This document shows positions 50,463 through 58,884 of a stretch of 64,000 nt of DNA, piece after piece. A program made the position numbers and the translations under genes. The DNA is from UBA3210 sp963623095 (lineage in GTDB: Bacteria > Bacillota_I > Bacilli_A > RFN20 > CAG-449), in contig CAVFKD010000003.1 of the NCBI GenBank assembly GCA_963623095.1, positions 1 to 64,000 on the forward strand, given 5' to 3'. Below the pieces are notes generated by a model. That model was not told where the DNA came from. It saw nothing but the letters and a program-made list of their open reading frames with translations, and searched no databases. How positions within the stretch are numbered: position 1 is the stretch's first letter; every line of letters starts with the position of its first letter.

Positions 50463-52664
50463 ATGCGTTTACTTGGTGTCATTATTGAATACGCATCAAA
50501 TAAAGTTAACCGTCCTTTTTCTTATGCTTATAATGGCACTTTGGATGTAAAAGTTGGAACTAGAGTATTAGTAAATTTCGCTCATAAGAATATTGTTGGA
50601 TATGTTGTTGATATTAAAGAAACATCTTTAAGCATCGATGAATATATCAAACAAACTGGAGTTAATTTAAAAGAAATTATTTCTATTATTGATAAAGAAC
50701 CAATCTTGACTGATGAATTAATGAAGCTATCAGATGATGTTGCTTCTTATTATATCGCTCCTAAGATTAGCGTTCTTTCTTCAATGCTTCCTCCTTCTTT
50801 AAAACCAAGCTTATCTAGTTTAAATAAACCTCATATTGCTTATGAAACATATATTGAAGTTATCAATAAAAATCCTGATGGATTAACTCCAAAACAAGAA
50901 GAATTATTAATTGAATTATCTTCGTTCGAAGGATTAATTTTAAAAAAAGATATTAAATCTACTTTGATACCAAAACTTGTTGAAAAAGATAAAATAAAGT
51001 TGGTTAAAAAAGAAAAAATTAGATTAATTCAAGATGATGTAGAACATGTTGAAGATAAAGAATTAACGCTAGAACAACAAAATGCATATAATACAATTTT
51101 AGAATCAAATGATAAAATCTTTCTTTTAGAAGGTGTGACTGGATCTGGTAAAACAGAAGTATATTTAAAAGTCGCAAAAAAGATGTTAGATGAAGGAAAA
51201 CAAGTATTGATGCTTGTTCCAGAAATATCTTTAACTTTCCAAATGGTTAAAAGATTTAAACAAAAATTTGATAACGTCGCGATTTTGCATTCTGATTTAA
51301 CTCCAGGAGAAAAATATGATGAATATCGTCGTATTAAAGATCATAAAGTAAATATTGTAGTTGGAGCAAGAAGCGCTATATTCGCACCATTAGATAATAT
51401 TGGTCTTATTATTATCGATGAAGAACATGTTGAAACTTATAAACAAGAAACTTCACCTTTTTATAATGCTTTAGAAGTAGCGAAGATGCGTCAAAAATAT
51501 TATCCTGATTGCAAAATTATTTTAGGAAGTGCGACTCCTTCATTAGAAACAAAAATTAGAGCTTTAAAAGGTGTATATCATCAATTGTATTTAACTAAGA
51601 GATTTAATGATTTACCTTTAGCGAAAACTAGTATTGTTGATATGCTTGATTATCATAACTTAGATAAAGATTCAGTAATATTTTCTTTGCAATTAAGAAA
51701 AGAAATTGAAAATACATTAAATAACAATAAACAAGTTATGTTACTTATTAATAAAAGAGGATTTTCATCTTTTGTTACTTGTCGTAAATGCGGTCGGACT
51801 TTAAAATGTCCTACTTGTGGTATCCCTTTAGCGTATCATTCAAAAATTAATATGCTTAAATGCCATCACTGCGGTTATGTTTCAAAAATGGTTAGTGAAT
51901 GTCCTCATTGCAAAGCTAATACATTTTCCAAAGTTGGTTTTGGCAGTGAAAGAGTTGAACAAGAAATTAATCGTCTTTTCCCTAAAGCAAAAACTTTGAG
52001 ATTAGATTCTGATGTGGCAAATATCAAATCAAATGTAAAAAATATCATATCTAAGTTTGAAAATCATGAAGCGGATATTTTAATAGGTACTCAAATGATC
52101 GCAAAAGGACATGATTTTAAAGATGTAACTTTAGTAGGCATCGTTTTAGCGGATTTAGGATTAAATATTCCATCATATAAATCCGCGGAACGTACATTTA
52201 ATTTAATTACTCAAGCTTTGGGTCGCGCAGGTAGACATGAAAAAGGTGCATGCGCGGTTATTCAAACATATATGCCTAAATCATATGTAATTTATGATGC
52301 TTCAATTCAAGATTATAATCGCTTCTTTAATGAGGAAATGAAAATAAGGAAGATTAATCAAAATCCACCTTATACTTATTTAACGTTAGTTACATTACAA
52401 GGCAAAGATGAAAAAGAAGTTATAGATTCATCTTTTGAAGTAAAGAATTTCTTGGAAGCTAAATTCGCTTCTAAAAATGTCACTGTGGTTGGACCAAGTG
52501 AACCATTTATCATTAAAAATGATGGTAAATATAATAGAAAATTACTTTTAAAATATAAATCATACAATGATGTAAAAGATGTTTTAAAAGAATTAGTTGA
52601 AAATATTAATAAAAATAATCGTATTGATGTTATAATCAATGTCGATCCGTATGAAGATTATTAG
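50463..52664 (+). CDS. priA: Primosomal helicase PriA
   Basis: PriA (733 residues) reloads the replisome at stalled forks. It has an N-terminal DNA-binding domain (1-110), helicase lobe 1 with LEGVTGSGKTEVYL and IIIDEEH, a zinc region with four CXXC-type pairs (CRKC, CPTC, CHHC, CPHC), and lobe 2 with GFGSERVEQEI, IGTQMIAKGHDF and QALGRAGRHEKG. Codon 445 is CGG, the only in-frame CGG I found in the window; it falls right after KCG in the zinc region, where relatives usually have Trp or Tyr. AAAGGAGGG precedes the start; stop TAG within the next ribosome-binding site. Confidence 0.96.
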   Translation: MRLLGVIIEYASNKVNRPFSYAYNGTLDVKVGTRVLVNFAHKNIVGYVVDIKETSLSIDEYIKQTGVNLKEIISIIDKEPILTDELMKLSDDVASYYIAPKISVLSSMLPPSLKPSLSSLNKPHIAYETYIEVINKNPDGLTPKQEELLIELSSFEGLILKKDIKSTLIPKLVEKDKIKLVKKEKIRLIQDDVEHVEDKELTLEQQNAYNTILESNDKIFLLEGVTGSGKTEVYLKVAKKMLDEGKQVLMLVPEISLTFQMVKRFKQKFDNVAILHSDLTPGEKYDEYRRIKDHKVNIVVGARSAIFAPLDNIGLIIIDEEHVETYKQETSPFYNALEVAKMRQKYYPDCKIILGSATPSLETKIRALKGVYHQLYLTKRFNDLPLAKTSIVDMLDYHNLDKDSVIFSLQLRKEIENTLNNNKQVMLLINKRGFSSFVTCRKCGRTLKCPTCGIPLAYHSKINMLKCHHCGYVSKMVSECPHCKANTFSKVGFGSERVEQEINRLFPKAKTLRLDSDVANIKSNVKNIISKFENHEADILIGTQMIAKGHDFKDVTLVGIVLADLGLNIPSYKSAERTFNLITQALGRAGRHEKGACAVIQTYMPKSYVIYDASIQDYNRFFNEEMKIRKINQNPPYTYLTLVTLQGKDEKEVIDSSFEVKNFLEAKFASKNVTVVGPSEPFIIKNDGKYNRKLLLKYKSYNDVKDVLKELVENINKNNRIDVIINVDPYEDY

Positions 52665-52672
52665 GAGGATTT

Positions 52673-53164
52673 ATGGTAATTATTAATTTTTATAGTATAG
52701 ATTTTGAAATGGTCGGTAGATTAGATGAACAAATTCATGAAAAAGTTGCGAATGCATTTGGTATTAAAAATGAAGAATTGATTTTTAATGCATCTGATTC
52801 ATTTGTCTTTTATAAAGGTCATGAACAAACTTCATATAATGTTTATATCAAAGTTGAAGCACCTATGGAATTATCTTTAGAAGAAGAAAAAGTTGCTTCT
52901 ATTTTAATGAATGAAACAAAAGATTACGCGATGCACGTAAGAATCTTATTCTCATATTTTGATGAAACTCATTATTATGAAAGAGTAGCTCGTCAATATC
53001 CAGAATTTATTACAACAAGCATCGAAGCTAAAGTAGAAGACGATGAATATGATGAAGAACGCGAATATAGTGAAGATGAAATTTATACAGGAAACATCTT
53101 TGTAGAAAATGGCGTTTTAGATGAAGATGCACCAGCATCAATGGATGATATTTTAAAGAAATAA
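52673..53164 (+). CDS. Unrecognised 163-residue acidic protein downstream of priA
   Basis: No family recognised. Residues 1-115 look like a compact alpha/beta domain (NFYSIDFEMVGRLDEQIHEK, YNVYIKVEAPMEL, MHVRILFSYFDETHYYERVA). The last 45 residues are strongly acidic (EDDEYDEEREYSEDE) and end MDDILKK, likely disordered. It has no signal or membrane segment. TTAGGAGGA, overlapping the priA stop, gives a strong ribosome-binding site, so it is coupled to priA. It occupies a place where Bacillus has def/fmt. Confidence 0.8.
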   Translation: MVIINFYSIDFEMVGRLDEQIHEKVANAFGIKNEELIFNASDSFVFYKGHEQTSYNVYIKVEAPMELSLEEEKVASILMNETKDYAMHVRILFSYFDETHYYERVARQYPEFITTSIEAKVEDDEYDEEREYSEDEIYTGNIFVENGVLDEDAPASMDDILKK

Positions 53165-53165
53165 T

Positions 53166-54083
53166 ATGAGGATTAATATTCTAGGCGCGGGGGCAATGGG
53201 ATTATTATATGCCTCATATTTAATAAAAAATAATGATGTTACTTTAATTGAACATCGTAAAGAAACTGTTGATTTTATATCAAAAAACGGGGTAAATGTT
53301 ACAACTGATGGTGTTAAAAGAAATTATAAAATATCGATCGTTGAAAGTGGAACTTTATTACCTCCATGCGATTTATTTATCGTTTTTGTTAAAAATGTTA
53401 ATACCAATGAAGCATTGATGGAAAATCTTTCTTCTATTGATGAACACACAAATGTTTTAACCCTTCAAAATGGTTATGGAAGTGTTGATATTATTTCTCA
53501 ATATGTCAACAAAAATCAAATTTATGTAGGAACAAGCAAACACAATTCTTTAAACTTAGGAAATGGTAATATTGTTCATACCGCGAGTGGAATAACTAAC
53601 ATTGGTACTTATTTTGGTGATATCAATACCTTAGAAAAGATTGTTTCTAATTTTAATGAAGCAGGACTTTCTTCTAAAGTTGTATCCAATGTTAATTATG
53701 TCATTTTTGAAAAATTAATTTTAAATGCATGCATGAATGCTTTATCTGCGTTATACAATACAACTTTTAAATCTTTGTTAGATGATCCATATGCTTTTGA
53801 AATACTTAAAAATATTATTAAAGAAGGCATTGAAGTAGTTAAGAATGTTGGAGTAAATATTGATTTAAATGAAGAATTAAATATCTTAAATAAAGTATTT
53901 GGAAATTCTTCTGAAGGTAAATCTAGTATGTGCCAAGATATCCTTGCTCATCGAAAAACAGAAGTTGATTTCATTAATGGAGCTATTTCTTCTTTAGGTA
54001 AAAAATATAATATAAAAACTCCTTATAATGATTTAATGGTTAATATGATTCATTTTAAAGAAAACATAAACAAAAATAGTTAG
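53166..54083 (+). CDS. panE: 2-dehydropantoate 2-reductase
   Basis: A 305-residue ketopantoate reductase-family protein. The N-terminal NADPH fold (INILGAGAMGLLYASYL), FVKNVNTNEAL, LTLQNGYGS, the catalytic lysine region FEKLILNACMNALSAL, and the C-terminal SSMCQDILAHRKTEVDFINGAI match PanE. It would make pantoate for coenzyme A, but no other pantothenate gene is in the window, so a different 2-oxoacid substrate is possible. It starts one base after the preceding stop. Stop TAG inside a terminator. Confidence 0.87.
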   Translation: MRINILGAGAMGLLYASYLIKNNDVTLIEHRKETVDFISKNGVNVTTDGVKRNYKISIVESGTLLPPCDLFIVFVKNVNTNEALMENLSSIDEHTNVLTLQNGYGSVDIISQYVNKNQIYVGTSKHNSLNLGNGNIVHTASGITNIGTYFGDINTLEKIVSNFNEAGLSSKVVSNVNYVIFEKLILNACMNALSALYNTTFKSLLDDPYAFEILKNIIKEGIEVVKNVGVNIDLNEELNILNKVFGNSSEGKSSMCQDILAHRKTEVDFINGAISSLGKKYNIKTPYNDLMVNMIHFKENINKNS

Positions 54084-54109
54084 TTCAAACTAGAACTAAC
54101 TATTTTTTT
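54072..54109. terminator. Bidirectional terminator between panE and the convergent anchored protein
   Basis: AATAGTTAGTTC (54075-54086) and GAACTAACTATT (54093-54104), 12-bp stem, six-base loop, T-run to 54109 and A-run on the left. Confidence 0.93.
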
Positions 54110-54110
54110 G

Positions 54111-55643
54111 TTATTTGCTGAATGTCGCTTTTAATGAGCCACCTTCAGATGAACCTTCAAAATGTAATTCGCATGTAGTAAGAGAAGTTAAAACTTGTTT
54201 TACAATTGGTGAATCATCAAATGTGGAAGATAAATCAAAGGTTAATACTTTATTTTGTGCATCAAATGATAAATATTCTTCTTCACTTGTAACAACTTGT
54301 AAGTAATTTAATACTTCTTCTTGTTCACTTGCGTTTAAACTTAATGAACCAATTCTTAAAGAATTTAATTTTGCATTAATTTTATAATTTTGACTTGGTA
54401 ATTCATTAAAATCTCCAACAATTGAAATTCTATTGCCGTTTATTGAAACTACTAAAGTGATTTGGAAAGTACCATCACCAAATAATGTATGCAATGATTC
54501 AACTTCGATATAAGCAATATCGGATTTGTTTGTAAAAGCAATTGATGTACCAATAAATTCCATACTTCCAAAGATAGAATCGAAGTTATCTTTGGTTAAA
54601 TTAATATTTAATTGACCTTTTGCAATATCAGTTATTAAAGATGAATAATCATAAGTAATATAATCAGATAATATTCTAGAATGAGTTTGTTTGATACCTT
54701 CATTTGTTTTGCTTAATGAAGTGTTATCAATATCTTCTTTAACATTATCAGTACAATTATTATATCCATTAATGTAATAAGTTAAGACACTCGATAAATT
54801 TGAATAAGTCGCGATACCTTGGTTAAAAGAAGTTAAGACATTATTTTTAATCGATGAATCAATATTTAATGGATAAGAGATAGCTCCATCTAGGCTTTCT
54901 TTATAAAGTAATGTTTCGTAATTGATACTAAAACCAACTTTTTTATTCTTACCTAATTCTAGAGTAAATATTTCTTCGTGCTCCATTAATAATGTAGTTA
55001 AAAGATTTAATAATGCTTTAGTCTTTTCATCATCGGTAGAATTTAAAATTAATTTTATCAATGAATCTTTATTAAATTTGAAACAAAGATTAGCTTTATC
55101 AATTTCACAAGTGATTTCTTTTTCTTTAAAATAATTTTCTAAAGAAGAGACATCCATCTTTGATACTGCGTATTTAGTAATTGGATTATTTAATATTTCT
55201 AAGTTACCTAAATATCCTTGTTTTAATGTAAAACAATAATTGCTTCCATCATCTTCTAAATATAAATTTCCTTGAATTCTTGTATTGAAAGTAAACACTT
55301 TTGCATTCAATTCTAAATGCATAGTTCCATCATCTAAGAAAGAGACATAACATCCATTGAAAGTTACATTAGGAATAACTACCTTAGTTGCAATATTATA
55401 AAAAAGTTCATTTAATTCATAATCATTAAGAGTGAAATCGATTTTATAATTATTGTTGTTTAATCCTTTGTAGGCATCTTTATGGAATACTTCTTCAATT
55501 TCCATCGGATTATTTTTAATATCTTCTGGAGTGTTATTGGTGCTATCATTTAGGTTAATCGCTAAATAGATAAATATACCACCTAGAAGCAAAATAATTA
55601 TTAGTAGTAAGATTAATAAAATTTTAAAAATTTTTTTGATCAT
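54111..55643 (-). CDS. Unrecognised membrane-anchored extracellular protein
   Basis: A 510-residue protein with a single N-terminal membrane helix (IFKILLILLLIIILLLGGIF) and a long exported part. Two regions share the same layout: residues about 70-160 (YELNELFYNI.., VSFLDDGTMHLELNAKVF, NYCFTLKQGYLGNLEI) and about 355-455 (NFDSIFGSM.., IAYIEVESL, YKINAKLNSLRIGSLSL). This suggests a duplicated beta-rich domain reminiscent of YpmS/DUF2140-type lipid-binding folds, but I do not assign the family. It interrupts the gmk-rpe cluster on the opposite strand. No partner is evident. Confidence 0.78.
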   Translation of the reverse strand: MIKKIFKILLILLLIIILLLGGIFIYLAINLNDSTNNTPEDIKNNPMEIEEVFHKDAYKGLNNNNYKIDFTLNDYELNELFYNIATKVVIPNVTFNGCYVSFLDDGTMHLELNAKVFTFNTRIQGNLYLEDDGSNYCFTLKQGYLGNLEILNNPITKYAVSKMDVSSLENYFKEKEITCEIDKANLCFKFNKDSLIKLILNSTDDEKTKALLNLLTTLLMEHEEIFTLELGKNKKVGFSINYETLLYKESLDGAISYPLNIDSSIKNNVLTSFNQGIATYSNLSSVLTYYINGYNNCTDNVKEDIDNTSLSKTNEGIKQTHSRILSDYITYDYSSLITDIAKGQLNINLTKDNFDSIFGSMEFIGTSIAFTNKSDIAYIEVESLHTLFGDGTFQITLVVSINGNRISIVGDFNELPSQNYKINAKLNSLRIGSLSLNASEQEEVLNYLQVVTSEEEYLSFDAQNKVLTFDLSSTFDDSPIVKQVLTSLTTCELHFEGSSEGGSLKATFSK

Positions 55644-55790
55644 TGTGATTACCTCTAAAATTAATATAACAAGAAAAATAGCTTATTGCAAAAGCAATTA
55701 AAAAAATAACTAAAAAATCGATTTTTTAAGAAAGATAATATTTAATAATATTATTAAGTTTGATAAAATTATAAAAAAGAGGGCAAAATT

Positions 55791-57077
55791 ATGAACTTAC
55801 TAATTAAAACTTATGATTTGTTAAAAAACTTAAAAGATGGTAAATATACATTCTCTACATTGATGAATAAAAATATCGATGAATGCAATTTAGATGAACT
55901 CGATAAAAACTATGTAAAGAATTCTTTAAAATGCATTGTTAATCGATATCACACTTTAAGATTCCAAATCTTAGAAGAATTTAAAACTAATGATGAAGTA
56001 TTACTCGATTATTTAATCATTGGTTTAAGCTATTTACTTTTTGTTAAAGGATTTTCTAAACAAGATTTATTAAATCAATTAAAAGAAGTAAGCGATGAAA
56101 AGAAATATGATTTAGATATGGATGTAATTAATTCTTTATACGATCATATCTTAGAAAAACCATACGATAAATTAGTTGGTATATATGAAGATAACTTCAT
56201 TAAAAAAACAGCTTTACTTTATGCTTATCCTGAATGGATCGTTGGAATGGTAAAAAAACAATACGGTTCTAAAAATGCCTATAAGTCATTTGCAGCGACA
56301 AGAAAGAGTAAAAAAGATATAACAGTTTGCCTTAACCCAATGGAAGATAATAATGAAATTGCTAAAGATCCTTCTTTTATTAAATTAGAATATGCTTCAT
56401 GCGCATATAACTATGAAGGTAGCGATCCTTTAGTAAAGGTAGATTTATTTAGAAGAAAGAAAGTTTATGTTATGGATGGAAGTGAACAATTATTAGTCGA
56501 TGTTTTAAATCCATTACAAAGTGAAAATATTCTTATCTTTGGTGATCAAAAAGCAATGATGGCAATTTCTTGTGCTTATAAGATGAATGATTTTGGAGTT
56601 GTTAATTATTTTTCTTCTGATTCTACAAGTTATTTTGATGCTAAAACTAAATTAAAATCTTTTGGTGTTAAATCATTAAAAGTTGAAGAAGCAACATATA
56701 ATTTATTATGCACACATTTAGATTATGAAAGCTGCGATAAAGTTTTATGCATGCCAAAAAGTTCTAGACTTGGTGAAGTTAGAAAATATCCAGAAATTTT
56801 ACTTCAATTAAAACAATCAGATTTAGATGGCATTATTGCAAATCAAAAAGAAACAATTAATGAAGTATCTAAATTTGTTAAAAAAGGTGGAATGTTAATT
56901 TATTCAGTTCCAACTTTAAACGCAAAAGAATCTATGCATTTAGTTCATAACTTCTTAGATGAACATAAAGATTTTGCATTAGTTGAAGAAAAGATGGTAT
57001 TCCCTTATGAATATAAAACATCTGGTATTTATTATGCAAAATTAAAAAAGAATGAAATGGAAGAACAACATGATTAA
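55791..57077 (+). CDS. RsmB-like protein lacking both catalytic cysteines (probable pseudoenzyme)
   Basis: A 428-residue protein in the place of rsmB (16S rRNA m5C967 methyltransferase). Residues 1-135 form a NusB-like RNA-binding domain; 140-185 matches the RsmB linker (LYAYPEWIVGMVKKQYG). The methyltransferase core is eroded. The SAM loop is ILIFGDQKAMMA rather than LDLCAAPGGKT. The PC motif is MPKSSRLGEVRKYP (322-335, PK for PC), and the TC motif is LIYSVPTL (VP at 373-374). So methylation of C967 is unlikely, although the frame is intact and rlmN overlaps it by eight bases. It may remain as an RNA-binding or assembly factor. Confidence 0.82.
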   Translation: MNLLIKTYDLLKNLKDGKYTFSTLMNKNIDECNLDELDKNYVKNSLKCIVNRYHTLRFQILEEFKTNDEVLLDYLIIGLSYLLFVKGFSKQDLLNQLKEVSDEKKYDLDMDVINSLYDHILEKPYDKLVGIYEDNFIKKTALLYAYPEWIVGMVKKQYGSKNAYKSFAATRKSKKDITVCLNPMEDNNEIAKDPSFIKLEYASCAYNYEGSDPLVKVDLFRRKKVYVMDGSEQLLVDVLNPLQSENILIFGDQKAMMAISCAYKMNDFGVVNYFSSDSTSYFDAKTKLKSFGVKSLKVEEATYNLLCTHLDYESCDKVLCMPKSSRLGEVRKYPEILLQLKQSDLDGIIANQKETINEVSKFVKKGGMLIYSVPTLNAKESMHLVHNFLDEHKDFALVEEKMVFPYEYKTSGIYYAKLKKNEMEEQHD

Positions 57078-58110
57078 TTTATACGGACTTACACTTTCTA
57101 AATTAGAAGATTTGATGTTACAAGAAAATCAATCTAAATTTAGAGCAAAACAAATTTTTACTTGGATTTATGAAAAAGGCGCGACTAATTTTGATGATAT
57201 GAGCGATATTTCTAAATCCTTTAGAGAAATTTTAAAAGAAAAATATTGTTTAGAAAAACCTTCAATTTATATTAAACAAGTCGCAAGTGATGGAACTATT
57301 AAATTGCTTTTAGAAATGAAAGATGGTTCCAAGGTTGAGACTGTTTTAATGCGTTATAACTATGGCAATGTTATTTGTGTTACATCTCAAGTTGGTTGTA
57401 ATATGGGGTGCTCTTTTTGCGCATCTGGTTTATTAAAGAAACAAAGAAACTTAGAAGCTCATGAAATTGTTGGTGAAGTTCTTGTCATGAATGATTTATT
57501 AAAAGAAGAAGGATCTAAAGTTACTCATATTGTTGTTATGGGTACTGGTGAACCATTTGATAATTATGACAATGTTATTGACTTTGTAAGAATCGCGAAC
57601 GACCAAAAAGCTTTAGCGATTGGCGCTCGTCATATCACAGTTTCAACTTGTGGTATTCCAGATAAGATTATTCAATACGGTAGAGAAGGATTACAAGTTA
57701 ATTTGGCCATTTCCTTACATGCTCCAAATAATGAATTAAGAAGCAAAATTATGAAAGTTAATAAAGCTTATCCTTTAGAAGTTTTAATTCCTGCGGTTAA
57801 AGATTATATTGATCATGCTGGAAGAAGAGTTACTTATGAATATATTATGCTTAAAGATGTCAATGATTCATTAGAACATGCGCGTCAATTAGTAGAATTA
57901 ATTAAACCTACATATGCATATGTTAATTTAATTCCTTATAATCCAGTTATTGAAAATGGATATGACCGTGCGGATGGAGAAAAAGTTCATGCATTCATGG
58001 ATTATTGTATCAAGCATGGAGTAAATACAACTATTAGAAAAGAATTCGGCACCGATATTGATGCCGCATGCGGACAATTAAGAGCGAAAGAAGTAGGTAA
58101 ATTAAAATAA
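57070..58110 (+). CDS. rlmN: Dual-specificity 23S rRNA/tRNA (adenine-C2) methyltransferase
   Basis: RlmN (346 residues) is a radical-SAM enzyme that makes m2A2503 in 23S rRNA and m2A37 in some tRNAs. The cluster motif CNMGCSFC, the GTGEPFDNYDNVI SAM-binding block, SLHAPNNELR and the C-terminal catalytic Cys in DIDAACGQL are present. The start ATG 57070 is chosen because the frame upstream (to 57052) lies inside the preceding gene and GGAAGA lies at a workable distance. Its stop and the prpC start overlap in TAATG. Confidence 0.96.
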   Translation: MINLYGLTLSKLEDLMLQENQSKFRAKQIFTWIYEKGATNFDDMSDISKSFREILKEKYCLEKPSIYIKQVASDGTIKLLLEMKDGSKVETVLMRYNYGNVICVTSQVGCNMGCSFCASGLLKKQRNLEAHEIVGEVLVMNDLLKEEGSKVTHIVVMGTGEPFDNYDNVIDFVRIANDQKALAIGARHITVSTCGIPDKIIQYGREGLQVNLAISLHAPNNELRSKIMKVNKAYPLEVLIPAVKDYIDHAGRRVTYEYIMLKDVNDSLEHARQLVELIKPTYAYVNLIPYNPVIENGYDRADGEKVHAFMDYCIKHGVNTTIRKEFGTDIDAACGQLRAKEVGKLK

Positions 58111-58883
58111 TGAGTTACTATTTTAAGACAGACAAAGGTTTAGTTAGACCATTAAATGAAGATTCTACCTCCATATTTGAATTCAATGATGGAGGAATTC
58201 TTTTGCTTGTCTTAGATGGTATGGGTGGACATTTAAAAGGTGATGTGGCTAGTTCAATGGGCTTATCATCTATTTTAGAAGATGTGAAGAATTTTTCTGA
58301 TTCTTTTGCACATAACAAAAAACGATCTCATTCGTTTTTTGGAAAAAAGTTTTCTTATCACAAAAGAAAGAAACTATTAATTAAAGCTGTTAAAAAAGCT
58401 AATAAGAAAATTAATACTTTAGGTTCAAGTGATATTGCTTATTATGAAATGGGTACTACATGTGTTGCTTGTTACATATATGAAGATAAAGTATTCTTGA
58501 TTAACGTTGGTGATTCTAGATGTTATTCATATACTGATGATTGTCTAACACAATTAAGCGTTGATCAAACATACGTTCAATTTTTATACCAAACAGGTAA
58601 AATTAAAAAAGAAGAGATGGCAACTCATCCAAAGAAACATGTTTTAATGAATGCACTTGGAACTTATCCTAGTGTTACAATGGATAAAAAGATATTTAAA
58701 AAAGACATGAAAAAATTAATGCTATGTTCTGATGGACTATATAACATGGTTGATGAAGAAAGAATAAAAAAAGTATTATCGTTAGATAAAACCACCAAAG
58801 AAAAAGTTGAATTATTAATCACTTTAGCGAATGAACAAGGTGGTAAAGATAATATCGCAGTAGCTTTATGGGAGGAAGATTAA
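58110..58883 (+). CDS. prpC: PP2C-family serine/threonine phosphatase
   Basis: PrpC/Stp (257 residues) is the Mg/Mn-dependent phosphatase that reverses the adjacent kinase. The metal-binding motifs RPLNEDS, LLVLDGMGGHLKGDVAS, NVGDSRCY, LCSDGLYNM and GGKDNIAVAL are complete. A 30-residue basic insertion (HNKKRSHSFFGKKFSYHKRKK) interrupts the fold near residue 70-95, longer than in Bacillus. It is cytosolic and coupled to rlmN by TAATG, with prkC one base downstream. Confidence 0.94.
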   Translation: MSYYFKTDKGLVRPLNEDSTSIFEFNDGGILLLVLDGMGGHLKGDVASSMGLSSILEDVKNFSDSFAHNKKRSHSFFGKKFSYHKRKKLLIKAVKKANKKINTLGSSDIAYYEMGTTCVACYIYEDKVFLINVGDSRCYSYTDDCLTQLSVDQTYVQFLYQTGKIKKEEMATHPKKHVLMNALGTYPSVTMDKKIFKKDMKKLMLCSDGLYNMVDEERIKKVLSLDKTTKEKVELLITLANEQGGKDNIAVALWEED

Positions 58884-58884
58884 A

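Noticed and set aside
55742..55757. 16-bp palindrome TTAATAATATTATTAA before the RsmB-like gene as an operator
   Set aside because: It consists only of A and T in an AT-rich spacer and has no clear promoter relation.
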